This document shows positions 1 through 6,138 of a DNA stretch of 6,373 nt, piece by piece. The position numbers and the translations under genes were made by a program. Origin of the DNA: an uncultured Clostridia bacterium. GTDB taxonomy: Bacteria; Bacillota; Clostridia; Oscillospirales; Oscillospiraceae. The notes below the pieces were generated by a model. The model did no database searches and was not told where the DNA came from. It was given only the letters and a program-made list of their open reading frames with translations. The stretch spans positions 1 through 6,373 of the forward strand of contig CAMEIK010000067.1 of assembly GCA_945918315.1 (NCBI GenBank), written 5' to 3'. Positions within the stretch are counted from its first letter, which is position 1, and the number at the start of each line of letters is the position of its first letter.

Positions 1-770
1 GCGGCGTAGACCTTGCCGCTGTTCAGAGCCTGGGCAAGATCCTCCTCCACGATCAGAGGACCCCGGGCGGTGTTCAGGATGATGACACCGTCCTTCATTC
101 TGCGGATGGAGTCTGCGTTGATGATTCCGGTGGTTTCGGGGAACAGGGGACAGTGCAGGGATATGACATCGGACCGGGCCAGGAGGGTGTCCATATCCAC
201 ATATTCGGCAATGGCCCTTCCCTCGTCACAGGCGCGGCTTCCGGTGGCCAGAACCTTCATGCCCATGGCCCTGGCGATGGCGCCGGTCTGGCGGCCGATG
301 CGGCCGAAGCCGATGATGCCCATGGTTTTCCCCGCAAGCTCCATAAGCGGTGCCTTATGATAGGTGAAATCCGGGCAGGCGGCCCAGTCGCCGCTGTGGA
401 CGCTCCGGTCGTGGAGCCCAATCCGGCAGCAGATTTCCAGCAGCATGCCGATGGCAAACTGGGCCACGGCGGCTGTGCCGTAGGCGGGGACGTTGGAAAC
501 GGGGATGCCTCGCTCCGCCGCGGCGGTAAGGTCCACCACGTTGTAGCCCGTAGCCAGTACCGACACATAGCGGATGCCGGGGCACTGCTCCAGAAGCTCC
601 CGGGTGATGGGAACCTTGTTGGTCAGCACGATCTGGGCGTCGGAAATCCGGGAAGCCGCTTCCTCCGGCCGGGTCCGGTCATACACGGTCAGCTCCCCCA
701 GGGCCCGGAGGCCGTCCCAGCTTAAGTCACCGGGATTCTCCGTATACCCATCCAGAACAACGATTTTCAT
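1..770 (-). CDS. D-2-hydroxyacid dehydrogenase, glycerate dehydrogenase/hydroxypyruvate reductase type (3' end cut off by window)
   Basis: Reading the minus strand from ATG at 770-768 gives an open frame to the window edge: 256 complete residues, no stop. It starts MKIVVLDGYTENPGDLSWDG. Family members are usually about 315-330 aa, so roughly 60 C-terminal residues lie outside. Seen: the catalytic-domain motif LATGYNVVDL (about 72-81); the Rossmann glycine motif G154-F-G-R-I-G159; the substrate-binding and catalytic arginine R236 in NTARGPLI. The family's catalytic Glu and His come later and fall outside the window. Known for the family: NAD(P)H-dependent reduction of 2-keto acids to D-2-hydroxy acids in the cytoplasm; the N-terminal opening resembles clostridial hydroxypyruvate reductases. 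After the second Rossmann strand the sequence is TGSRA (176-180) with no acidic residue, which suggests NADPH preference (inference). GAGG of the ribosome site (779-782) overlaps the stop of the upstream gene, 8 nt before the ATG, so translation is probably coupled. The exact substrate is uncertain. Confidence 0.93.
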   Translation of the reverse strand, partial: MKIVVLDGYTENPGDLSWDGLRALGELTVYDRTRPEEAASRISDAQIVLTNKVPITRELLEQCPGIRYVSVLATGYNVVDLTAAAERGIPVSNVPAYGTAAVAQFAIGMLLEICCRIGLHDRSVHSGDWAACPDFTYHKAPLMELAGKTMGIIGFGRIGRQTGAIARAMGMKVLATGSRACDEGRAIAEYVDMDTLLARSDVISLHCPLFPETTGIINADSIRRMKDGVIILNTARGPLIVEEDLAQALNSGKVYA

Positions 771-780
771 TGTTCGCGCC

Positions 781-2394
781 TCAGTTCAGGTACTTTTTCA
801 GGGTAGCCCGGACCGCGCCGGGGCCGGCGATCAGCTGCCCGAACATTTCCCGGATTCGCCCGCCAAGGCCCAGAGCCACAAGATCGGAGCCGAAGATCAC
901 GGTGTTCCGGAGAATGGCATCCAGCTTGCCCTCCGCACTCTCAGGCACGCCGACCCGGACACCGGCAAGCTGGGCCTGAAGGGTTTCCAGCATGGGATCA
1001 GGGCTGCAGGCCATGGGGGCACCGGTATCATCCACGGCCAGCAGGTACCGCAGCCAGCCCGCGATGGCCAGAGGAATGTAGACCAGCTTCGTCACATCCA
1101 GATCTTCCCGCTGAACATAGGATTTGATGGTTTCGCCGAACCGGACCGGAATCTTCTGGCTGGTGTCGGTGGCAATCCGCTGGGGGGTGTCGGGCATAAA
1201 GGGGTTGGGGAAGCGGCAGTCGATGACCTCGTGGATGAAGTCGCTGGGGTCCAGAATGCCGGGGTCCACCACCACGGGCATGCCCTCCTGATAGCCGATT
1301 TTTTCCACCAGGGCTTTCAGCTCCGGATCCCGCATTTCCGCGGCGATGGAGGAATAGCCCAGCAGGCAGCCGTAGACCGCCAGGGCGGTGTGCAGGGGGT
1401 TCAGGCAGGTGGTGACCTTCATCCGCTCGGTGTTGTTGACCGTGTCCCGGTCGGTCATGTATACGCCCACCTTTTCCAGGGGAGGACGGCCGTTGGGGAA
1501 CCGGTCCTCAATGACCAGATACTGGGGCTTTTCCGTGTTGACGAAACCGGCGGTATAGGTCTTCTTTCCGGTGACGATGACGTCCATACCCTCGATACCG
1601 GCCTTGGCCAGCTCTTCCACCACGGAGGGGGCAGGCCGGGGGGTAATCTTATCGATCATGGACCAGGGGAAGGAGACCTTTGTCTCGTCCGTCAGCCAGT
1701 CCATGTAGCCCTGGGGAACGAAGCCCCGGTCAAACCACTGCCGCGCCATGGTCACCACACCGGCACGGAGCTTTTCACCGTTGTGAGAGCAGTTGTCCAT
1801 GCTGACCACAGCCAGGGGGGCAGCGCCGGCATGGAACCGCTCCAGCAGCAGAGCCGCCACCTTACCCATGGCGGATACGCAGCCATCGGGGCCCGCGGCA
1901 AAGTCGGACAGGGCAAGCCTGGTAAATTCGCCCCGCATATCCGTCAGAGCGTAGCCCTTTTCGGTGATGGTAAAGCTGATCATCTGCAGGGAGGGGCTGC
2001 GGAAAATCTCCTTCAGCCGGGCGTAGTCCTCCGGGTAAGCGTTGTCCGCCCGGAAAGCGCCGGCCACGGAGCCCACAAGGGCCTTTTCCGTGCGGCCGTC
2101 AGGCATCAGGTTCACCAGCAGGCTCAGGTTGTCAAAGGGAGAATAGGCTACGTCTACAATCTCGTAGTCAAAGGTTTCGGCGACAAACACGCCGCCCTTT
2201 ACCGCCCCTTGCTCCAGAAGACCCTGCTGCAGGTTGGCGGGAAAGGCCCGGAACAGGTTTCCCGCGCCAAAGTGAACCCAGGTGGGATTTTTTTCGGCTT
2301 CCGCTCTGGCCGCGGCAATGTCATAGCCGGGGAGCTTGACCCCGGCGGCTTCCCAGCCGGCAGGGTTAGAAAGACTTGTCATAGATAGTTTCAT
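781..2394 (-). CDS. Mannitol dehydrogenase/fructuronate reductase family oxidoreductase (UxuB-like)
   Basis: The protein is 537 aa, longer than E. coli UxuB (about 486 aa) but, as I recall, usual for clostridial members. Seen: N-terminal nucleotide-binding motif WVHFGAGNLFRAF (39-51); SMDNCSHNG (198-206), a match to the family's S-x-D-N-x-x-x-N-G; SFPWSMIDKITPRP (241-254), a variant of the V-D-R-I-T-P signature with Lys for Arg; and the C-terminal-domain catalytic motif K326...N332-P-L-H335. Known for the family: zinc-independent, cytoplasmic NAD(P)-dependent oxidation of polyols or hexonates, for example D-mannonate/fructuronate or mannitol/fructose. The exact substrate cannot be read from sequence; fructuronate reductase is the most likely. 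Start: ATG at 2394 is preferred because AGGGAAGG (minus strand, 2404-2411) lies 9 nt upstream. The in-frame ATG at 2403 sits directly against that site, and starts further up would overlap the promoter. It is the first gene of a two-gene operon, ending 10 bp before the hydroxyacid dehydrogenase. Confidence 0.92.
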   Translation of the reverse strand: MKLSMTSLSNPAGWEAAGVKLPGYDIAAARAEAEKNPTWVHFGAGNLFRAFPANLQQGLLEQGAVKGGVFVAETFDYEIVDVAYSPFDNLSLLVNLMPDGRTEKALVGSVAGAFRADNAYPEDYARLKEIFRSPSLQMISFTITEKGYALTDMRGEFTRLALSDFAAGPDGCVSAMGKVAALLLERFHAGAAPLAVVSMDNCSHNGEKLRAGVVTMARQWFDRGFVPQGYMDWLTDETKVSFPWSMIDKITPRPAPSVVEELAKAGIEGMDVIVTGKKTYTAGFVNTEKPQYLVIEDRFPNGRPPLEKVGVYMTDRDTVNNTERMKVTTCLNPLHTALAVYGCLLGYSSIAAEMRDPELKALVEKIGYQEGMPVVVDPGILDPSDFIHEVIDCRFPNPFMPDTPQRIATDTSQKIPVRFGETIKSYVQREDLDVTKLVYIPLAIAGWLRYLLAVDDTGAPMACSPDPMLETLQAQLAGVRVGVPESAEGKLDAILRNTVIFGSDLVALGLGGRIREMFGQLIAGPGAVRATLKKYLN

Positions 2395-2439
2395 AAGGTT
2401 CATCCTTCCCTTGTGTAATTTTTGAGGAAAAGCACCATA

Positions 2440-2448
2440 ATCATACCA
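2440..2448 (-). promoter_or_regulatory. Extended -10 promoter for the left (minus-strand) operon
   Basis: Read on the minus strand the sequence is TGGTATGAT: an extended -10 TG-N followed by TATGAT, 5 of 6 to TATAAT. The hexamer 17 nt upstream is only TGGATT (3 of 6 to TTGACA), which is common when an extended -10 is present. Transcription would start near 2433 and leave a 5' leader of about 40 nt before the ATG at 2394. A run of seven T (minus strand) lies in the spacer region. No CcpA-type cre site was found by eye. Confidence 0.5.
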
Positions 2449-2493
2449 TATTCCGGCAAAAAAATCCAGAGGAAAGTTATGCGCTGATACTAT

Positions 2494-2654
2494 GGCTACA
2501 CCGCACAATTGCGTCAGCGAATCTCAGCGGATCTTTTGCACCATTTCTGCAGTTTCAAAAACGGGAAATACATACAGTATCCCTACGTTTTTGAAACTTT
2601 GAACTGGCACAAAATCTCTCGCTGAGCTTCCTTGCCGAATTATGCGGTGTAGCC
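2494..2654 (+). mobile_element. Palindromic MITE-like element, copy A (161 bp, 4-bp target duplication CTAT)
   Basis: The element opens GGCTACACCGCACAATT and closes with the inverted match, reading GGCTACACCGCATAATT on the other strand (one mismatch in 17). The arms continue to match inward through CTCAGCG...CGCTGAG and GTTTCAAAAACG...CGTTTTTGAAAC to a 5-nt loop ATACA at 2572-2576, the exact centre. The direct repeat CTAT abuts both ends (2490-2493 and 2655-2658), as expected from target duplication. A second copy lies at 6139-6300 in reverse orientation, about 86% identical by hand alignment. There is no coding capacity, so movement would need a transposase supplied elsewhere. It sits between the two divergent promoters, its left end 46 bp upstream of the extended -10 of the left operon and its right end 52 bp before the -35 of the right one. 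I do not recognise a named family. Confidence 0.88.
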
Positions 2655-2665
2655 CTATGGAAATT

Positions 2666-2732
2666 CCTGCCGCTTTCCAAAACACCGGGTATGAACGGTT
2701 GGCCGTTGACGGCAGGCCTGTTTTGTGATACC
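2666..2732. repeat. Cluster of interleaved short inverted repeats over the right-operon promoter
   Basis: Three inverted pairs cross one another: CCTGCCG (2666-2672) with CGGCAGG (2710-2716), CAAAACA (2678-2684) with TGTTTTG (2719-2725), and GGTAT (2688-2692) with ATACC (2728-2732). A small hairpin, AACGG-TTGG-CCGTT (2694-2707), sits in the middle. The right halves overlap the predicted -35 and spacer, so the region could be an operator or alternative DNA structures. Short repeats of this size can also occur by chance. Confidence 0.35.
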
Positions 2733-2734
2733 AT
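2706..2734 (+). promoter_or_regulatory. Sigma-A-like promoter for the trxB-GH42 operon
   Basis: TTGACG at 2706-2711 matches 5 of 6 of the -35 consensus. After a 17-nt spacer, TACCAT at 2729-2734 matches 4 of 6 of the -10. Transcription would begin near 2741 and give a leader of about 113 nt before the ATG at 2854. The spacing is ideal but the -10 is weak, so the element may depend on an activator or may not be the real promoter. Confidence 0.42.
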
Positions 2735-2777
2735 CACGAAAGAAAATCGAAAGATGGGGCATACTGGAGGATGAAAC

Positions 2778-2867
2778 ATGGCGGTGTCTTCCGGTCACGG
2801 CGAGGGACCGGTATCCGTTCAGAGGAAGCACCGGGCAGGAAGGGCAGAGAAAAATGAAACTCTATGA
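2778..2867 (+). CDS. Possible 29-aa leader ORF overlapping the trxB start
   Basis: ATG at 2778 follows a strong ribosome binding site, GGAGG at 2766-2770, with an ideal 7-nt gap. The frame runs 29 codons (MAVSSGHGEGPVSVQRKHRA then nine more, ending NETL) and stops with TGA at 2865-2867, 14 nt inside trxB in another frame. The peptide has no recognisable motif or membrane segment. A second overlapping frame from ATG at 2771 has no room from the ribosome site but ends in an ATGA overlap exactly at the trxB start (2854-2857). Either could couple translation to trxB. The evidence for a real peptide is only the ribosome site and placement. Confidence 0.22.
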   Translation: MAVSSGHGEGPVSVQRKHRAGRAEKNETL

Positions 2868-3795
2868 TATGCTGATTGTGGGCGGCGGCCCGGCAGGATT
2901 CACCGCGGCGCTGTACGCCGCCCGGGCGGGTCTGTCGGTCCTGGTTTTGGAAAGACTGTCCCCCGGAGGCCAGATGGCCCTGACGGAAAGAATAGACAAC
3001 TACCCCGGCTTTCCGGAGGGGATCGACGGATGGACCCTGGCAGAAAAGATGCGGGCACAGGCGGAGGGCTTTGGCGCCGAGACATTGCTTGCGGAGGTGC
3101 TGGCCCTGGATCTACGCGCAGAGCCCAAGACAGCGGAAACCAGCGAGGGCACCTTCTTCGGGAAAACGGTGGTATACGCCGCCGGAGCGGAACCGAGGCG
3201 GCTGGACCTGCCCATGGAGCAGGCGCTGGTTGGCCGGGGTGTCAGCTACTGCGCGTCCTGTGACGGCGCCTTTTATAAAGGGAAAACGGTAGCGGTAGTG
3301 GGCGGCGGGGATTCCGCGGCTGCGGAAGTCCTGCACCTTTTGCCTGTGGCGAAAAAAGTGATTCTCATTCATCGCCGGGACACCCTGCGGGCCGGAAAAA
3401 TCTATCATCAGGCCCTACTGCAGGCGGAAAACCTGGAAATGATGTGGAATAGCACGGTAACGGAGCTTCTGTATGACGACAGGCTCACGGGGCTTCGGCT
3501 CAGGAACACCCTGACCGGGGAGGAAAGGGAGATTTTCTGTGACGGAGTTTTCATCAGTGTGGGCAGGAAGCCTGCCACGGCCCTGGTAAGGGGCCAGCTT
3601 GCTCTGGACAAATCCGGCTATATCCCAGCCGGAGAAACTACCGGTACGGAGATTCCCGGCGTCTACGCGGCGGGGGATGTCCGCGGCAAGCCCCTGCGTC
3701 AGGTGGTCACCGCCGTAGCAGACGGTGCGCTGGCGGTTCAGGCAGCCCTTGACTACCTTTCGGGAATCAAAAAATCAGACAGCGCTCCCGGATAA
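2854..3795 (+). CDS. trxB: Thioredoxin reductase-type NADPH/FAD disulfide oxidoreductase
   Basis: The protein is 313 aa, the usual length for low-molecular-weight thioredoxin reductases (about 305-325). Seen, in order: N-terminal FAD motif VGGGPAGFTAALYAARAG (9-26); PGGQMALTERIDNYPGFPEG (37-56), matching the family's flavin-contacting loop; redox-active C133-A-S-C136 followed by DGAFYKGK, where most TrxB have CATC; NADPH Rossmann motif GGGDSAAAEVL (150-160); HRRDTLRA (173-180), the arginines that bind the NADPH 2'-phosphate; and the second FAD motif GVYAAGDVR (269-277). The retained HRR motif argues against the ferredoxin-linked reductases of clostridia that lack NADPH-binding residues. Known role: cytoplasmic electron transfer from NADPH through FAD and the dithiol to thioredoxin or a related partner. 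No thioredoxin gene is adjacent. ATG 2854 is chosen because AGGAAGGG (2837-2844) lies 9 nt upstream and the FAD motif begins right after; a GTG at 2725 would add 43 unrelated residues. First gene of the operon with the beta-galactosidase. Confidence 0.92.
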   Translation: MKLYDMLIVGGGPAGFTAALYAARAGLSVLVLERLSPGGQMALTERIDNYPGFPEGIDGWTLAEKMRAQAEGFGAETLLAEVLALDLRAEPKTAETSEGTFFGKTVVYAAGAEPRRLDLPMEQALVGRGVSYCASCDGAFYKGKTVAVVGGGDSAAAEVLHLLPVAKKVILIHRRDTLRAGKIYHQALLQAENLEMMWNSTVTELLYDDRLTGLRLRNTLTGEEREIFCDGVFISVGRKPATALVRGQLALDKSGYIPAGETTGTEIPGVYAAGDVRGKPLRQVVTAVADGALAVQAALDYLSGIKKSDSAPG

Positions 3796-3808
3796 CGGGA
3801 GAATACAT

Positions 3809-3815
3809 AGGGAGG
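3809..3815 (+). promoter_or_regulatory. Ribosome binding site that fixes the beta-galactosidase start
   Basis: AGGGAGG lies 8 nt before ATG 3824 and is the best ribosome site in the window. It selects this start over the in-frame ATG at 3725, which lies inside trxB and would add 33 residues unrelated to GH42. The site falls in the 28-bp gap between the two genes, where there is no terminator hairpin or separate promoter. Confidence 0.8.
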
Positions 3816-3823
3816 AAACAAAA

Positions 3824-5890
3824 ATGGAGAATATACGATCCGGAAAGCCCCCACTTCCCACCCGGCTGCTTCATGGCGGGGACTATAACCCTGACCAGTG
3901 GCTGGACTGCCCGGAGGTGCTGGAAGAGGATATTGTCCTCATGAAAAAGGCCCATGTCAATTGTGTCAGCCTGGGTATTTTCGCCTGGAGCCGCCTGGAG
4001 CCGGAGGAGGGGCGGTTTGACTTTGACTGGCTGGAAAAAATCATGGATAATCTCTATGAAAACGGGATTTATACCATTCTGGCCACCCCCACCGGCGCCA
4101 TGCCCCACTGGCTGACGGACACTTATGAAGAAGTCAACAAGGTGAATAAGGAAGGCAAACGCCGGATCCACGGCCAGCGGCACAACTTCTGTCCCTCGTC
4201 CCCTGTGATGCGGGAACGGACCCGGGCCATTGATACCGCCCTATCCCGGCGGTTCGGGCATCATCCGGGACTGCTTGCCTGGCACCTTTCCAATGAGTAC
4301 GGCGGCGACGGCGACTGGACGGATTGCCACTGCCCCCACTGCCAGGCAAATTTCCGGAAGTGGCTGCAGAACCGGTACGGTACCCTGGACAACCTGAATC
4401 ACGCCTGGTGGTCCGGCTTCTGGTCCAATGTGGTGACATCCTGGGAACAGATTCACAGCCCCGTGACCTATGGTGAGATGACCCTGCACGGCCTGAAGCT
4501 GGACTGGAAGCGGTTTGTCAGCGAACAGATGCTGGATTTCTGCAAAGCGGAGGCGGATGCGGTCCGTACATACAGCGATGCTCCTGTGACCATCAATATG
4601 ATGGGACCCTTTGACCCGCTGAACTATTTTCAGTGGGCGAAGGAATTGGATATTGTTTCCGAGGACAGCTATCCTTTCTGGCATTCTCAGGAGGACCCCC
4701 TGGACCCGGCGGTCATGGCGGCCTTCCGGTACTCCCTGATCCGGAGCCTGAAAAAGCAGCCCTTCCTGCTGATGGAGAGCGTGACCTCCGCGGTGAACTG
4801 GCACCCCAGATGCACGCTGAAGCGGCCCGGTGTCCACGAGCTGTCCTCCCTGCAGGCGGTGGCCCACGGCTCCAACAGTGTCCAGTATTTCCAGTGGCGG
4901 AAGAGCCGCGGCGGCAGTGAGAAATTCCACGGCGCGGTGGTGGATCACCGGAACGGGGAGAACACCCGTGTCTTCCGGGAGGTTGCCCACCTGGGACAGC
5001 GGCTGGAGGGCCTTTCCGACAAGGTGATGAAGACCTGCAACCGGCCCCGGGCGGCCATCGTTTTCGACTGGGAGAACCGGTGGGCGGCGGAGGATGCCCA
5101 GGCCATCGTGAACCCCCTGAACTTCCTGGAAAAATGGATGCCCTGGTTCCGGCCCTTCTGGGAGCAGGGCGTGGATGTGGATATTGTGGATATGGACTGC
5201 GGCCTGGAGGGGTATTCCCTGGTGGTTGCCCCGCTGAACTATATGTACCGTGGGGACTATGCCCAGCGGGTGCGGGCCTTTGTGGAAGGGGGCGGCACCT
5301 ATGTGACCTCCTACTGGAGTGGGGAAGTAGATGAGCATGATCTGTGCTTCCTGGGGCACCATCCCCTGTCCGATGTGCTGGGCATCCGCACGGAAGACAT
5401 TGATGTGCGGCCGGTCAATATGGAAAATGAAGTGATTTGGGGTAAGAAGCGGTATCCCGTCATGGACCTGTGCGCCATCGTCCATCCGGAGGGAGCTCAG
5501 GTTCTGGCGGAGTATGCCCGGGATTTCTACGCCGGCTTCCCGGCCCTGACCCGGCACAGCTTTGGCAGGGGCACAGCCTATTTCGCTGCCGCGGAGTGCG
5601 GCGGGGAGTTCCTGGGGGACCTGGTAAAGCTGGTGACAGAGGAGTCCGGAAACACCTGCGCTCTGTGTTCAGCGCTTCCCCGGGGCGTGACCGTAACGGA
5701 GCGCAAGGGAGGGGAGGGAAGCCTCTTCTTCCTGCAGAATTTCAATCCGGAACCTGCGGCGGTGATACTGGGGAAAGCCTGTCTGGACGCGGAAACGGGA
5801 GACACCGTCACCGGCGCTATAACCCTGACCCCCTATGAGTGCCGGATTCTGGAAAACGGCAAGGAAGGTGAATCAGCGCGCGAGAAGTGA
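3824..5890 (+). CDS. GH42 beta-galactosidase
   Basis: The protein is 688 aa, a normal full length for glycoside hydrolase family 42. Seen: the opening LLHGGDYNPDQW (15-26), typical of the family; acid/base Glu158 in WHLSNEYGG (153-161); nucleophile Glu318 in LLMESVTSAVNW (315-326); and a zinc-site cysteine set C123 plus C168-x-C170-x2-C173, with the same C-x-C-x2-C spacing as the Thermus A4 enzyme (C106, C150, C152, C155). HGSNSVQYFQWRKSRGG (348-364) is another conserved block. By family architecture, residues 1 to about 395 form the TIM barrel, about 400-620 the trimerisation domain, and the rest a small beta domain. There is no signal peptide, so it acts in the cytoplasm on imported short beta-galactosides such as galacto-oligosaccharides. 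Some relatives prefer alpha-L-arabinopyranosides, so the substrate is not certain. It follows trxB by 28 bp in the same operon. No transporter or galactose-pathway gene is visible in the window. Confidence 0.96.
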   Translation: MENIRSGKPPLPTRLLHGGDYNPDQWLDCPEVLEEDIVLMKKAHVNCVSLGIFAWSRLEPEEGRFDFDWLEKIMDNLYENGIYTILATPTGAMPHWLTDTYEEVNKVNKEGKRRIHGQRHNFCPSSPVMRERTRAIDTALSRRFGHHPGLLAWHLSNEYGGDGDWTDCHCPHCQANFRKWLQNRYGTLDNLNHAWWSGFWSNVVTSWEQIHSPVTYGEMTLHGLKLDWKRFVSEQMLDFCKAEADAVRTYSDAPVTINMMGPFDPLNYFQWAKELDIVSEDSYPFWHSQEDPLDPAVMAAFRYSLIRSLKKQPFLLMESVTSAVNWHPRCTLKRPGVHELSSLQAVAHGSNSVQYFQWRKSRGGSEKFHGAVVDHRNGENTRVFREVAHLGQRLEGLSDKVMKTCNRPRAAIVFDWENRWAAEDAQAIVNPLNFLEKWMPWFRPFWEQGVDVDIVDMDCGLEGYSLVVAPLNYMYRGDYAQRVRAFVEGGGTYVTSYWSGEVDEHDLCFLGHHPLSDVLGIRTEDIDVRPVNMENEVIWGKKRYPVMDLCAIVHPEGAQVLAEYARDFYAGFPALTRHSFGRGTAYFAAAECGGEFLGDLVKLVTEESGNTCALCSALPRGVTVTERKGGEGSLFFLQNFNPEPAAVILGKACLDAETGDTVTGAITLTPYECRILENGKEGESAREK

Positions 5891-6138
5891 AAACGGGATT
5901 GGCATACCAGTCAAAAGGGAATTGTCGGGGATGCTTTCCCGTCCGACCCCATAGGCGTCTGAATTCCCGGGGGCGGGAACCCATCCCATGCGGACAGATC
6001 AATACCGGGTTTCCCGCCAGGGAAGCTCTGAAGCATTCGTCTGCGGCTGATCGGTGAATCTTTTGCCTCACCCGTGCGGTGCTGAAACTAGGAATTTGGC
6101 GCGCTGTCCTTTTTGCCGATAACCGAAATTCCAACTAA
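5891..6138. other. Intergenic stretch without a supported gene
   Basis: I see no gene with a ribosome site and family-like protein on either strand here. The only notable content is a cluster of TTCCCG/CGGGAA words, including a short hairpin TTCCCG-GGGG-CGGGAA at 5964-5979. It lacks a following T run, so it is not called as a terminator. A minus-strand open frame of about 100 codons crosses the region and enters the beta-galactosidase gene; its translation is basic, low in family resemblance and has no credible ribosome site. Confidence 0.6.

Noticed and set aside
574..2388. A 604-codon open frame on the plus strand opposite the mannitol dehydrogenase-family gene.
   Set aside because: It is a GC-rich antisense shadow: the translation is Gly/His/Gln-rich without family motifs, while the minus strand encodes a clear complete protein.
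2555..2779. A 74-codon minus-strand frame running through the palindromic element.
   Set aside because: Half of it is element sequence, it has no ribosome site, and nothing in it resembles a known protein.
2725..2853. N-terminal extension of the TrxB-type protein from GTG 2725.
   Set aside because: GTG 2725 lies inside the predicted promoter and lacks a ribosome site. The added 43 residues are not family-like, and the FAD motif starts right after ATG 2854.
4241..5557. A 438-codon open frame on the minus strand inside the beta-galactosidase gene.
   Set aside because: It is antisense to the two GH42 catalytic motifs and the zinc-site region, and has no recognisable domain or ribosome site.
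5964..5979. Hairpin TTCCCG-GGGG-CGGGAA as the terminator of the GH42 operon.
   Set aside because: The stem is only 6 bp, the loop is all G, and no T run follows. The hairpin at 6345-6370 is a much better candidate.
5817..6134. A 105-codon minus-strand frame downstream of the beta-galactosidase.
   Set aside because: There is no convincing ribosome site or motif, it overlaps the end of GH42, and base composition alone can explain it.
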